A stretch of DNA of 64,000 nt, taken from assembly GCA_015832175.1 (NCBI GenBank), contig WJXW01000016.1, positions 744,001 to 808,000 on the forward strand, given 5' to 3'. A program made the translations under genes and the position numbers. Below the pieces are notes generated by a model that did no database searches, was not told where the DNA came from, and saw only the letters and a list, made by a program, of their open reading frames with translations. Origin of the DNA: Paraphaeosphaeria minitans. Its lineage: Eukaryota; Ascomycota; Dothideomycetes; Pleosporales; Didymosphaeriaceae. Of the stretch, positions 22,627 to 34,007 are shown piece by piece; position 1 is the stretch's first letter, and every line of letters starts with the position of its first letter.

Positions 22627-22632
22627 TATATA
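22627..22632 (+). promoter_or_regulatory. TATA-like element before abfB
   Basis: TATATA lies 58 bp upstream of the ATG at 22685 but only 31 bp upstream of the earlier ATG at 22658. This favours the later start, which also gives the cleaner signal peptide. Confidence 0.35.
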
Positions 22633-22684
22633 GGGCTACGACGTTGTGCATGAGGCGATGCGTATCCCGAAGGCACTGTCAAAC

Positions 22685-24176
22685 ATGTCCTCCAGGCTTT
22701 CTGTTGCATTGAGCCTTCTGGCAACCGGTTCTCTCGTGGCCGCCGGCCCATGCGACCTCTACTCAGCCGGCGGTACACCCTGTATCGCAGCACACTCAAC
22801 GACTCGAGCGCTCTACAGTGCCTTTTCCGGATCGTTGTATCAGGTGAAGCGCGGATCGGATGACTTGACCACCAACATTGCGCCGATCTCTGCCGGAGGT
22901 GTTGCTAATGCTGCAGCTCAAGATGCTTTCTGTGCTTCAACTACATGCCTTATCACCGTCATCTACGATCAATCAGGCAATGGCAACCATCTCACCCAGG
23001 CTCCCCCCGGCGGCTTCAAGGGCCCGGAGGCCAATGGCTTCGATAACTTGGCTAGTGCGACCGGAGCTCCGGTTACGCTGAACGGACAGAAGGCTTACGG
23101 TGTCTTCATCTCACCTGGTACCGGCTACCGCAACAACAAGGTCAGTGGTTCAGCTATAGGCGATGCTGCTGAAGGCATGTATGCGATCTTTGATGGTACA
23201 CATTACAATGGCGGATGCTGCTTCGACTACGGAAACGCCGAGACCAACAGCCTGGACACAGGCAATGGCCATATGGAGGCTCTCTACTTCGGCACCAACA
23301 GTAACTGGGGCAGTGGTTCGGGAAGTGGCCCGTGGGTCATGGCCGATCTTGAGAATGGCTTATTCTCTGGCCAAAGCTCCAAGCAGAACACCGCAGATCC
23401 GACTATCACGTACAGATTCCTCAACTCTGTCCTGAAGGGTGGTCCTAACAAGTGGGCGATCAAGGGCGGCAATGCTGCATCGGGCTCACTGTCGACATAC
23501 TATAGTGGCGTCCGCCCGACCGCTTCGGGATACAATCCCATGTCCAAAGAAGGCGCCATAATTCTGGGTATTGGCGGCGACAACAGTATCAGCGCTCAAG
23601 GTACCTTTTACGAGGGTGTAATGACCAGCGGCTATCCTTCCGACGATGTTGAGAATTCTATCCAAGCCAATATTGTGGCCGCCAAGTACGCCACCACGTC
23701 AATGAACAGCGGAACTGCCCTCACCGCTGGCCAGTTAATCTCAATTCGCGTTACTACCTCTGGCTACGACACACGCTACCTGGCTCACACTGGCGCCACT
23801 ATAAACACTCAGGTCATTACATCGTCAAGTGTCACATCCCTAAAGCAGCAAGCAAGCTGGACAGTTCGCAGGGGTCTCGGCAACAGTGCTTGCTGGTCGT
23901 TTGAATCGAAGGACATGCCTGGTAGCTACATTCGTCACTACAACTTTGTCCTCCAACTTGGCGCCAACGAAAACTCGAAGGCTTTCAACGAAGACGCCAC
24001 GTTCTGTTCCGTCGCTGGCCGGCAACACGATTCGGGCTTGGGGCTACCCAACCCGATACTTCCGCCACTACGACAACGTGGTTTACATTGGAAGCAACGG
24101 TGGAATTCACAATTTTGATGCAGCCAAGTCGTTCAACGCGGACGCTACGTGGGCAGTGGGCTCAAGCTTTACATGA
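22685..24176 (+). pseudogene. abfB: alpha-L-arabinofuranosidase B (GH54-CBM42) with a C-terminal frameshift
   Basis: Secreted enzyme that removes arabinose side chains from arabinan and arabinoxylan. The chain follows Aspergillus AbfB closely: signal peptide (MSSRLSVALSLLATGSLVAA), GH54 catalytic domain (GPCDLYSAGGTPC, IYDQSGNGNHLTQAPPGG, NGGCCFDYGNAE, SKEGAIILGIGGDNS), then the CBM42 arabinose-binding trefoil (YIRHYNF). After FCSVAG at about 24,018 the frame breaks. The conserved end (NTIRAWGYPTRYFRHYDNV) continues one base out of phase to a stop at 24176, while the actual frame ends at 24118 with unrelated residues. The catalytic domain is intact, but the last trefoil repeat of CBM42 is lost. 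It is a young pseudogene, a truncated yet active enzyme, or a sequencing error. Confidence 0.85.
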
Positions 24177-25808
24177 ATTATTTTCATGGATAAGTATGTA
24201 GTGCATGGGTGGAAGTATCAGATTTATTCAACAACAACTATCGTTGATCCAATTTCAAAATTTCGTAAAAAGGAATTATAGATGTGTGCATTTCAGATCA
24301 TAAACTGATAGGCCTAGCTCCTAGCAGAATGCGAACAATGGCTACACAGAAGCAGTTCCGCTGTTGAGTATAAGTTGAGCGTGAGCACCACACAATGTGG
24401 GCCAATTGAGAAAGCGCTACCATACATTCCTTACCTCTAAAATGGACCCACCTAAGAATAATACAATATCCAGAACCGCAACTTAAAGCTAATACTCAAG
24501 AGATACGTTGATATATCTCATATAAAATCCTTGTTTGACCCAGCAGGTAGCTGGGCTGCAAAAGCAATATCGCGTCAACAATCTTACATTTTCCGTCGTT
24601 TCTCGTAGTGCTTTAATGTTCTCGTACCTAATTACTTCCATGAAGGAACCCACAGAATGCGATAAGGTTGAATGCAACAGGTCCGCAGTCTAGTGAACCT
24701 TGGGTCGTTCCGCCTGCCTCATATGCTACCAAGATTGAGCGCATCGTAGTGCGCTTTCCCGAAGTATTTGTGCTCATCTTTGTCATAAGTTCGAATCGTC
24801 CGCCTATTGTCACCAGCTCTCACATTGCCAATCTCCCCTTATCCGTAGCGACCATGTCAAAATTTCGTTCTCGACCAGCACGACACGCAACAAAGCGAAG
24901 AGCGGCAACGCAGAATCCCCCTTGAATTTAAGATCGGGCCCTTGTCCGCCGCGCAAGTTGTCCGACGACATAAGATTGGGCATCAAAGTCTGCACTACAC
25001 AGTAGACAGCACATCAGAAACCCGAGGCTCAGCCGTACGAGCATTGAATCATCTCTTGACCAATGAATTAGATTCGAAGCCAAGAGGTGCCGTGCTAGCC
25101 GATATCGTGTTCTTAGCATAGCCTCCCACTGCCTAGGTGGTCTAACCGAAAGAGCACCGCACGTTGAGACCAGGTCTTTCTAATCGTAATAGGTCCATAA
25201 TCGAACCTTTCCCGTCATTTAGAATACGTGCGCAATCTTCATGTTAGTTGCATTGGGCCCTTCGGATACCCTACATCCAGGTACGATACAATATCGCAGA
25301 GCTAGTAGTATAACAGTGACCATGTTTGACCACAGCTGCCTCTTACTTAGGAAATAGCATTCAAATGGGTACAATATACAACATGCAGAGGACTTACTTT
25401 TTATTGGGTTGGTACTTCGCCACTATCATTAGCTTGACCGACACCGGGCAATGTGGGTCAAGCATGGTATTCCTACGTTCACCGGTTAGAGAATGGTAAA
25501 AATCGTCAAGGCTGATGGTGGCCTTTTAATTTGTCCAGGATGTTTCCGAGCGTCTAGATCAGGCAGCGCCACCCGAAACACGAGGCAGAGCCAAGTAACT
25601 ATCCACACCTCGCTTAGCATACACCATCTGGTATTGGTGGGATCATGCGCATGTGGCCTGGGTCAAACACCGAGTATGTCTTGTACTTTTGACGTTGAAA
25701 GCCTGTTTGTCACCTCTTGATAATCTTCTTAGCATTGTTGGTCTGTTCAAATACTAAGCTTTGTGCCACGATTGCTAGCTATCATATCCAATATGATTCA
25801 CCGGAGAA
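24177..25808. other. gene-free stretch
   Basis: Fairly AT-rich in places, with no supported gene. All open frames are under about 90 codons and none show domains or credible splice partners. Confidence 0.45.
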
Positions 25809-27187
25809 ATGGCAGGCGTAGCAGTCTCATCCGCAGCCATTCCATCCGCAGCTCCTTGGAGCTTCCCTAGTGCTCTCAATCGAACCTTCATCGCAGACTT
25901 CGAGGCGCAATGGATCTCACGAATTGGGCCGGACTTTGTTGCTAATGGCACGTTCAAATTCGGACACGGAGTGCAGGCAGACATTATCTCCAAGGCTGCA
26001 TGGGATCTCAAAGCCGAAGAGCGGTTCGATCCATCATCAAACTCCAATGCTCTTCAGCGAGAGTTCGGCCACGAAGATGTTGTGGTGATGGTGAACGATA
26101 TCATTCAGCCGACTTGGTCTGGCGGTGATGAAAAGATCGTGGGGATGGCATGTCACTACTTTGAGTACTGTGTGTCGGTATCACAGCCCAGGGTGTACCA
26201 ACACAATAGAGATTGTAAGTTTGAGCTATGGCGGGAAGGCGCAGCAGTGATTAATCCCGTCTTACAGACGATTACTTCTGGTCTATTGCTTGTAAACTTT
26301 GCTAATCCAGACATCCTGCAGGCATATCAAATAACATGTATCGCGACGGCCTTATTATAGGTACACTTAGTCCCAATTTCTGGGAAATGGAGCGTCAGTT
26401 CACATATATCAACACGGATGTAGAAACGGAGGTACCAAGGCCTCGAAAGATCCCTTCCGGTACTCGAGTGCAGATACCACGCATGAATGATTCTGCGTTT
26501 GACTCCGCAGACACCGCTATATGCATGCTTACCCTTGACTGGGAGCCTTCCACCTTCAACTCGCAGCACTCAGTCCCTTTCCCCGTCTACCTGGGCTCAA
26601 GAGGAAACGGAAGGGCCAAAGATTCGTCGTATCGTATCTTACACGACCCGTGGGTATTCAATACTACTTTCCCTAGAGGTATATCAAATGATGGTGCGAG
26701 GTATGGATGTGAGGGCGGAACTCTACCAGAAGACTATCTCATCAGCACTTCTGTATGCAGCCGTAGCAACACGACTGTCCCGGATGCTGGGGGCATTGGG
26801 AATAATAATGGTACTTGGATTCATCCGGACGCTGGGACCAATGCCACCGGGAACAGTACCCGGGACTCTCCACATTATCCTTGGGAAGAGGTTGAAGGTG
26901 ATGCCAAGAAGGATAGGATAATCACGGGCGCGATAGCAGGGTCTGTGGTGGGAGTTATGGCCATTGCACTGATAGCGTTTTTTCTGCGGCGAGCAAGAAA
27001 GCGCGTGAGAAAAAGTTTCAAGGAGACCCTGGCTGCTCGGACCTTGCAAAATGACGAGACCACTTTTGGAAACTCCAATCCAGCAGGCTATTCAGGATCA
27101 GACAGGAACAAGGTAGTGACGGGCTCGTTGCAGATATCTCCACCGACGTATGCCGAAGCAATGAGGGACAACAACATTCGTGGTTAG
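25809..27187 (+). CDS. single-pass membrane protein of unknown function
   Basis: From the ATG at 25809 the frame runs to a GTAAGT donor at 26215. It resumes at 26268, where DYDYFWSIAC is encoded, and after a second intron starting at 26292 continues to 27187 (about 440 residues). The second acceptor is uncertain: CAG at 26321 would give an intron of only 30 bp, TAG at 26360 one of 69 bp. The extracellular part carries several N-x-S/T sites (NRTF, NGTF, NTTF, NGTW). A transmembrane helix (TGAIAGSVVGVMAIALIAFF) is followed by a basic stop-transfer RRARKRVRK and a short cytosolic tail containing PPTY. There is no clear cleavable signal peptide at the chosen start. The layout resembles fungal sensor-like or receptor-like surface proteins. 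Confidence 0.65.
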
Positions 27188-27639
27188 AGGCGCTGTCCCA
27201 GGGAACGGGCACAATGGTTTCGTCCATGCGGTCAGATGTAATATCAGGTTCTTCAAGATAAAGGAGATATGTGCTATGATTGGAAGATGCCTTGGCCTAC
27301 TGCGGCAGGCATCAAGTTACCAATAGTGATGTGTTAATAGACGTAGTTGACACCAAACAAAACGGAAAACTTTTGAATAGGACAAAAAGACTCAGCTCAT
27401 AAATCTGCTAGTAAAATGTACATTGCTACAAACTGACTCGAACATGCATTTTTAGGCCATATGTGTGTCGGTGGTTTCTTCTAGTTTCATGTCCCATAAC
27501 TTTGCACATTTTTTGCAGGGGTCTTCAACCACCACGAGCTTTTCTAAATGGTGCGTATGCTGTTTTTCAGGGTGGCTGACAGCGCATCGAGGACACTACG
27601 GTAACTCTTAATAGGATAGATGCTCACCAAGTGGCGATT

Positions 27640-28230
27640 ACTATTATAGCGCGTGCAAAAGATCAGATATATCGCCCCACATATCCCAGTTTGCTTGTTG
27701 CATGTCTAGCTTCGATATATCGGCATAAAACTGGCTTTGAGGGTAGTCCCGGCCAAGTAATGTACCATGATCGTTCGAGAGGAGGTACTCCACAATTAAG
27801 GTCCATACAACGTCGTTTCCAGCATTGTGGAGGCAGGTGCCACTCAAAAGTGCATATTGTATCAGAAGGTCACACAGACCTGTCGTGTGGGATAGATACT
27901 AATTTCCCTCGCTATCATCTGTGTATCAAGGGTCATGAAGATTTGAAATTGTACAAGGTCGATATGTTGACGTGATCCTTGAACGCCACTACATCACTTT
28001 GAGCATCGTGTCCGACAAGAAAAGAGCCTTCTGGTGGTGTTACTATGCACTATGGCCATCAACTTTGGTGACAGAGCTAGTTCGACCAAATTGAGAACTT
28101 CTCTAGACGACCATTGTCCCACCGCGAATTGGTCATATGCGCGTTCTTCGTTACAAGCATATGGTAAGCCTCTGGCTGTACTAGCATGGCCAGGAACGTT
28201 CAGGACGCCGCACCGCCACTTGCGCATACG
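27640..28230 (-). pseudogene. degenerate DEDDh exonuclease-like paralogue
   Basis: The reverse strand holds disrupted fragments that align by eye with the two neighbouring exonuclease-like genes. A block like YDQFAVGQWSSREVLNLVE lies near 28,100. It is followed by FLVGHDAQSDVVAF (the CGHAIDNDLDIL block), then LDTQMIAREIS and finally CLHNAGNDVVWTLIVEYLL (the YLHNAGNDIAQTMVA block). These pieces lie in different frames with intervening stops. The third and fourth acidic positions and the histidine are still visible, but the reading frame is not. I read it as a dead copy of the same family, part of a local cluster. Confidence 0.6.
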
Positions 28231-28864
28231 GGGAGGGTCGTTACCCCAAGCCCGGTGACGTACTTTGGATTACTCTCATACTATTTTGCTTCGTGACCCA
28301 CTTATTGGGTGTACGGCAACTGAGAATCGAAATAACTCGGCGGGAGCCCATGGACGTGCAGTCAACGCTACATACGGTACCTACTTATTGTTCCAACGGC
28401 CAACGCTAAGTACGCAGCCCCACCACAGGGCCACCCTAGCGTGTCTGCCTGGTCGGACAACCTTGCGACAGTATGTCTAGGGCAATTGAGGACGTGATGA
28501 GAGAGACCCATTCAAAAATGAAACAGAACATAAAGCGCAGTCCGATTATGGTTTGAACGTTCGTCAAAGTCAGCAAACTGTAGTGTGAAAAGGCCTGCTG
28601 TGCTATGTCATGGAATGTTTCACTGATATGATGAGTTGCACTAAGTAGATCTAATGTGATTGAACGGTTCTTTCAATTGATTTTCCCGCTCATACTAAGC
28701 TACTGGGTACATCGAAAAAGACAAAACAAGCAGCCTAAGCGGAGCTTGGCCGGAATCTAACGGAATCCTTCGAACAGCGGACGCTGGGATGAGAAGCCGA
28801 GACTCCATGCCGGTCGAGAATCGACAATCAGTTACGTGCTTTCAAAGCGGCGCGTGAATCGTCA

Positions 28865-30126
28865 TCAGACCAAGAGTAGCCTCATGCTGTATACCATCTC
28901 GTGAGGCGGCGACTTAATTTTTCGCACTGAAGATATGCTTAGCATGGTGATTGGGAGGAAGAGAATGGGTGAGACTTACACTTCTCAAGGTGGCAATCCT
29001 CAATGTAATGCGTCATGGCATCCCGCTGACGCGATTTGTTGGTAGATTCGATGCAGTCCTTACACGGAAATGGTGGGCGGACACACTTTCCTACCGGGTG
29101 GGTGTGGGCCATGTGCTTCCAAGACGCCCTATATGCGCAACGCGTGCAGATATACGTTTTTGGGCACTGACCGACAAGATGTTCCGTACTGTCGCAGTTT
29201 GTGCAAAACAAGGGAGTTCCCCAACTGAACGTGTTTCTGTTGCGCATCATGGCTTTTAGGTTGTCGACATCGATTTGATTTACTGGTGAATAACGTCCGC
29301 GGCCAGTAGTTACTTCTCCAGCGAGGAGCGATGCTGCGACCATCGTTTGTGCGATATCGTTGCCGGCATTGTGCAGATACTTCTCTTCCACACAATACTG
29401 CTCGAGGATGCTCTTGAGGCTCATCAGGTGGCTAGGGTTCATTCCAAGCTCTTTAGCCATCGCCTGTGTATCGAGTACCAGGACAATGACGTCCCAAGCT
29501 TCAAGATCAATCTCGAAGTTTTTGCGGAGGATGTCAAGGTCGTTGTCTATTGCATGTCCGCACAGGATGATTGGTCGCGGATTTCCGTAGGCATCGTGCT
29601 GAATGAAAGCCTCGGTGAACGCTTGCTTGGCCTCCTGAAGATCGACGAAACAGGTTGAGCCAAACTCGAATTCTTCCGGATGGCCCGGGCACTTTTCTCC
29701 ATTGATCATGTGAGCCGTGTTCTTCAACCGTATATGGTGAACTTCCATGTTATTGAGCGCGTGAATGGGCTTGCTCAAAGGACCCTGCAACACGGGTAGG
29801 ACTGAGATGCCAACCTCGGTAATGCGTTTGGGTCCAGATTCATACCATTCCATATCGGTGCCAACCATTAGAGCGTTCTGAAGTTGAGCATCAATCTCGT
29901 GGATGATGAACGGAGACTTCTGGATTCCTAGAAAGTGAGCCGCGGCCCGAATTTGCGACAGCTGCGCCGTGCCATCCCGCGATGTTAAGCCGCTTGCCAA
30001 AAATTGACTGAGCTGGTTGAAAGCCATGGGCGGGTACGTTGTTTCCATGTTGTAAATCTGTATCCGGCAGTTGGGGTTTTTGTTGTTTCGGTTCGGTTTA
30101 GTCATGGTTGACATACGGTAGAACAT
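28865..30126 (-). CDS. DEDDh 3'-5' exonuclease-like protein (Gfd2/YDR514C-type) with zinc knuckle
   Basis: Probable RNase-H-fold exonuclease of about 402 residues. The acidic core is visible in order: GTDMEWYESG (D-x-E), CGHAIDNDLDIL (third D) and LHNAGNDIAQT (H-x4-D). It is followed by a CCHC zinc knuckle (CTNCDSTEHLVGQC) and more Cys/His pairs (CTRCAYRASWKHMAHTH, CKDC). This fits the fungal Gfd2/YDR514C-like C-terminal family, related in fold to QIP-type exonucleases. The first in-frame ATG is 30126; ATGs at 30114, 30105 and 30048 are alternatives. A 53-bp intron (28979-28927, branch GCTAAG) moves the end from a stop at 28939 to 28865. No signal peptide, so probably cytosolic or nuclear. 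The nucleic-acid substrate is unknown. Confidence 0.7.
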
Positions 30127-30853
30127 CAATTGTGATCGTGAGCATTGTGTAGCAACAGGCAGAAACGGGAATTTTTCACGAAGACACAATAGATAGTTGC
30201 CTGGAGCAAGTGAAGACGCGTGGTGAATAGTTAAACTTCACCAGCTGGCGCGATCGTACAACCGTGGCTCCGGCGTCCCAACAACCGAAGTCAAAATTAC
30301 ATTTATTGCCCACTAAGCGGCGTTTGATCGCACGTGCAACGAAGTTTTAGGCACGAGGATCGTGAAATATGGTGATAAGACCTCACGATTTTATTCAACG
30401 CCTTGTTTGTTTCCCGTAAACATGGAAACATCAATCATGGCCAAGGAGAGGTCTTGCGATTCCGATGCATGACAGTAAGAAAGATTACGCTTTCATGACT
30501 GAGGGTCCAAACTCAATAACGATTGAGACAAACATTCAATTAAAGAGACGTTTATGATACAAAAAAGGAAAAAGAGAGGCTAGAATGCATACTTAGCCTG
30601 ATTTTCGACTTGATGCGCTAGGCATCTTCATGTGGATGCAAGAGAGGCCCTCCGTGGGCCGTGCAGCGTACGAAGCGCACACTCATAAACCAATTTCTGA
30701 AATGAAACCAGAACAGTAAGGCGCATGCATAACATTCCCTAGCACTGCGCATGTGAGGGTTCGAAATCTGAGCATTTTCACCGAAAGTTGTTGCCTGCGT
30801 TTAGCTGTCTAGCTGTTTCGCTGTAGAACAGCGCTACTCCAACCAAGACCTGG

Positions 30854-30875
30854 GGACAGTCTGTAAAGACTGTCC
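30854..30875. repeat. perfect 9-bp hairpin with GTAA loop
   Basis: GGACAGTCT, loop GTAA, AGACTGTCC. The stem is perfect, and as RNA the loop would be GUAA, a GNRA-type tetraloop, on the plus strand. On the minus strand it falls about 95 nt past the stop of the neighbouring exonuclease-like gene, so it may sit in that 3' UTR (loop UUAC there). Confidence 0.6.
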
Positions 30876-30968
30876 TTCAGATGTTCAGCTAGACTCACTC
30901 TACGCACTTTCTGAATTTTCAGGAAGGGGTGTGGCAGCCACGAGTGGTGAGGGTAGCCGTCTTGTATC

Positions 30969-32131
30969 TCATTCGAAATAGAGAGGGCACTCCGCGAAAC
31001 AGTGTCTATCGCTTTTACAACGAAGACAATACCCCTCGGTTCCTATAGGTGGAGCAGGCGTCGGTCGCTCCATCCGTTTGTTCACCACAGCCTGGGCAGT
31101 CTTCGACGCGGACTGGCCATACTCACCAGGCTTAGATTTCGGGTTTTGCGGCGATTGGTACAGATCCTTCCTCAGGGCGCAAAGCACGGATGAGATGGTG
31201 ATATAAACCGCTGCGTTGCCGCAATTGGTGGAATCGCAAGGTTGGATATTGAACTGGTCAAGTATGTACTCGATCTCGGCGTATGGATTGCGAGTAAGCT
31301 TGCTCTGCTGCGCGATAATTTGACTATCAATCATGGCGATATTTGTATCCATCTTCATAGGGTCGAAACCGAGTTCTTGCCAGGTTGCTCGATGTCCGTG
31401 TGCGTTACCTAAAGTGCAAAGACATGTCAGTGTAATCTATGACAGCGTGAAAGAATAGCCCGTGTATGCCAAGCTATGGAGAGGTCTTTCCCTTCCCAGA
31501 GAGGCAAGTCCACTTTGTATCGACTGTTCGCTTACCGTGCTGAAGGCAGATGATAGGACGATATCCAAGCTTGGGATTCTCTTCATCCAGTGGCTGATGC
31601 CAGATTTCATGTAAGAAATCTACCAATTCTTCTTTGGAGACGTAGGCAGAAGTACCGAAACGGTAGACATTGGGATCGTTGTTCGTACTTGGAACATGGG
31701 CGTTCTCTCGCAGTCGAAGATGCATAGAGCAAACATGTGATAGGTAGTTTTCAGCATGGGCTCCAGCAGATGTGTCGATGAGGCCTCCCGAGTTAACATG
31801 CTGTCGGGCGAAGCTACGAGGTCGCTAGGAGTTAGCAAATGGAATTGTATATATCAGTTTGGTGATATCCCAAGAGAATAAACCCAAGCATCAGCTCGCA
31901 GCAAATCACATACATGGCAATGCCTAAAGCCAGTAACTTGTCAGAGCGGACAGACGTTTGATCATAGCAAAGAGTGACCAAGACGGTGCTCTTGAAGAGT
32001 TTGTTCAGCTCAGCTGTTCCACCCAGGGGCAATGCCTTTGCTTGGAGATAGTGTTCCAGGAGTCTTGACTGCTGCGATGTCCATGTGATGTCCCGCAACC
32101 GCTGCAGCTTTGGTAGGTTTGCCATGGCCAT
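30969..32131 (-). CDS. second DEDDh exonuclease-like paralogue with CCHC knuckle
   Basis: Three exons (32131-31914, 31813-31536, 31408-30969) give about 311 residues in one continuous frame; intron 1 starts GTATGT, intron 2 GTAAGC. The chain parallels the gene at 28,865: N-terminal LLEHYLQAKALPLGG, a block YRFGTSAYVSKEELVDFLH, then IICLQHGNAHGHRATWQELGF in place of CGHAIDND, and a C-terminal CCHC knuckle (CLRCKSDRHCFAEC). Several catalytic positions of the paralogue are not kept: the first motif reads VTLCYDQTS instead of GTDMEWYE, and HGNAHGHR replaces HAIDNDLD. It may therefore be catalytically altered or regulatory. ATG at 32125 is an alternative start. Confidence 0.6.
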
Positions 32132-32785
32132 CTTCCACAAACAAGTATCTGCTTAGCAGTCTACTTCGAGTAGATTGGGCCTGGACCAAGCCGCGATTTT
32201 GGAGGGAAGTGCTAAGAATGCAAGGAAAAGAAACAGTAGGTATGAGCTCGCTAAAAGCGGAGTGTTAGCATATTGGGATCAGCAACGGTCGGCATCTGCT
32301 GTTAGTGGTAATGTTTTCTCACTTGCTAGACGGAGCAAAAGGCCACGATATTGGACCGTGGACTGATGCGAGTTATTCAAATTAACAACTGTTGTGCTGT
32401 GAGAAAGCCTTGCAAAAGGTCAGAAAGCGTGTTTCGATTGTTGTTGTAGAGTGACGCGTCGCGTTACCCCGCCATAATCCAGCACTAACCCAATCCGGCT
32501 TAGCCTTTTCTGGCTATCCTTCCCCACATAAACTGATGTCCAGATGACATGGCGCCACCATTCTCCATGCCCAAATTTCCGCAATTCCTCGCTGTCTTCC
32601 CATTCATCTCGGAACCCTCAAACTTGCACATCGCGCGTACCGCCGAGATTGAGCCGCCTTCTTCGCGCTGCAGACGTCCTCTCCTATAGTTTCGGTTGGC
32701 TAATCAAGCGGTAGGTTCCATGCTGAACTTCCGAACCGTTTCGTTTGCGTGATATTCTTGTGACCCCACCGGATCTTTCTATTCT

Positions 32786-33715
32786 TCATCCTTCGCCCGG
32801 TCTTTTCAATGCGCCTCCAAGGATGCTGGGATCAATGAGAGCCGGTTCTGGTACGTCGAGACCACAGCGAATAAACATGCTCTTCCAAATCGCACCAACC
32901 GGTCGTTCTTCAGGCATGAATACCACCGTATTCACGTATGTCTCCGTCGTGTTGTAGCAGCTTTCCATGGTGAAGAGCTGTGCTTCGCAATTGTCGCCTT
33001 TCGCCGAATAAAAGACACCACAGCGTGCGTGACCAGGCAGGTCTACGCAAGTACCGTTCATCCAACTCTTTGCGGGTCTGGGCAGATTGAGTTTCTGTAG
33101 AAGCTGCCCGCGACAGTGCTTAGGACCTCCGTCGCCAGCGTACGACATCGCAACTATAGGCACTTGGGACGCAGGTGGTGGTGGAGGTCGGACGCTGGAA
33201 GTTGGCTTCGATGTGCCTACGACGTTGCCAATGAAGCCTTCTTCGACCGGCCTCGTTGGTTGTGCAGTTACTGTGGCTCCGATTATGCCTTTATCACTCG
33301 CTACGATTGTTGGACGGCCCGTGATAATCCAAGTCGCGGTTTCGTCAGCGGCAATTGTGGAAGTCCCGCTGAGAATGTCGCCGCGGTCGAACGCGCTCCC
33401 ATTGATAGCCGCACCCACTTGCTGTGCTTGCGGCTGCACTTGCGCTTCAAGCTTCCCGTCCTTGGTGAGTCGCTCCTTTGAGATCTGGATAATTTTTCGT
33501 GGCGCCTCGTACGCGCGGATTTCGAGCGATGTTGCCAGTGTGATCGCGATGATCACGATGAGACCCATTGAAGATGCGATGATTTTGGTTCGATGAGGGA
33601 TCGCCATTGCGACTGGAATAGCGGAGCTTTGAAGAGCAAGAACGAAGTATTGAGTTCCCCGGGTCCATGATTGTTGCAGCCAAGAGAGGTGCTGCATCGC
33701 ACGTTTCATCCCCAT
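32786..33715 (-). CDS. single-pass membrane protein of unknown function
   Basis: One exon of about 309 residues with no recognised family. A transmembrane helix lies near residues 40-60 (IIASSMGLIVIIAITLATSL), preceded by basic residues (IPHRTK), so a type II topology with an external C-terminus is likely. The outer part has a long Thr/Val/Pro-rich stalk with a PPPPPAS tract. A compact cysteine-containing domain of about 110 residues follows (HCRGQLLQKLNLP, NGTCVDLPGHARCGVFYSA, MESCYNTTETYV, FIRCGLDVPEP) with at least six cysteines and N-glycosylation sites. Several ATGs precede the helix; I take 33715. Confidence 0.65.
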   Translation of the reverse strand: MGMKRAMQHLSWLQQSWTRGTQYFVLALQSSAIPVAMAIPHRTKIIASSMGLIVIIAITLATSLEIRAYEAPRKIIQISKERLTKDGKLEAQVQPQAQQVGAAINGSAFDRGDILSGTSTIAADETATWIITGRPTIVASDKGIIGATVTAQPTRPVEEGFIGNVVGTSKPTSSVRPPPPPASQVPIVAMSYAGDGGPKHCRGQLLQKLNLPRPAKSWMNGTCVDLPGHARCGVFYSAKGDNCEAQLFTMESCYNTTETYVNTVVFMPEERPVGAIWKSMFIRCGLDVPEPALIDPSILGGALKRPGEG

Positions 33716-34007
33716 CAAAGATATGAAACATCACGGAAGCTGGGCAACGACTATACCACGTTCAGACGATTGTTATCACTTAGCAGGAACTGACATTATA
33801 TTATATATACTGATTTGCGCACATCACCTCGCACTAATCTGCCCAGCAGTTTGGCGCCCACTAGCTAGCAAATGTACCGTGGTAACACTGCATACCATTC
33901 ATGACATCCCGCCTCCAGCTAATACTATCACCAAACCGATATATTCTCTTAGCAATTGAAAGTCATACCGCTCATGGTTCAGAAATGATCCTTCCGCGAT
34001 CACATCC

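Noticed and set aside
22646..22684. Upstream start codons for abfB (GTG at 22646, ATG at 22658)
   Set aside because: The ATG at 22685 gives a clean signal peptide like that of Aspergillus AbfB and better spacing to the TATA element.
24000..24030. Intron as explanation for the abfB frame change
   Set aside because: The conserved residues on both sides are contiguous, so there is nothing to remove.
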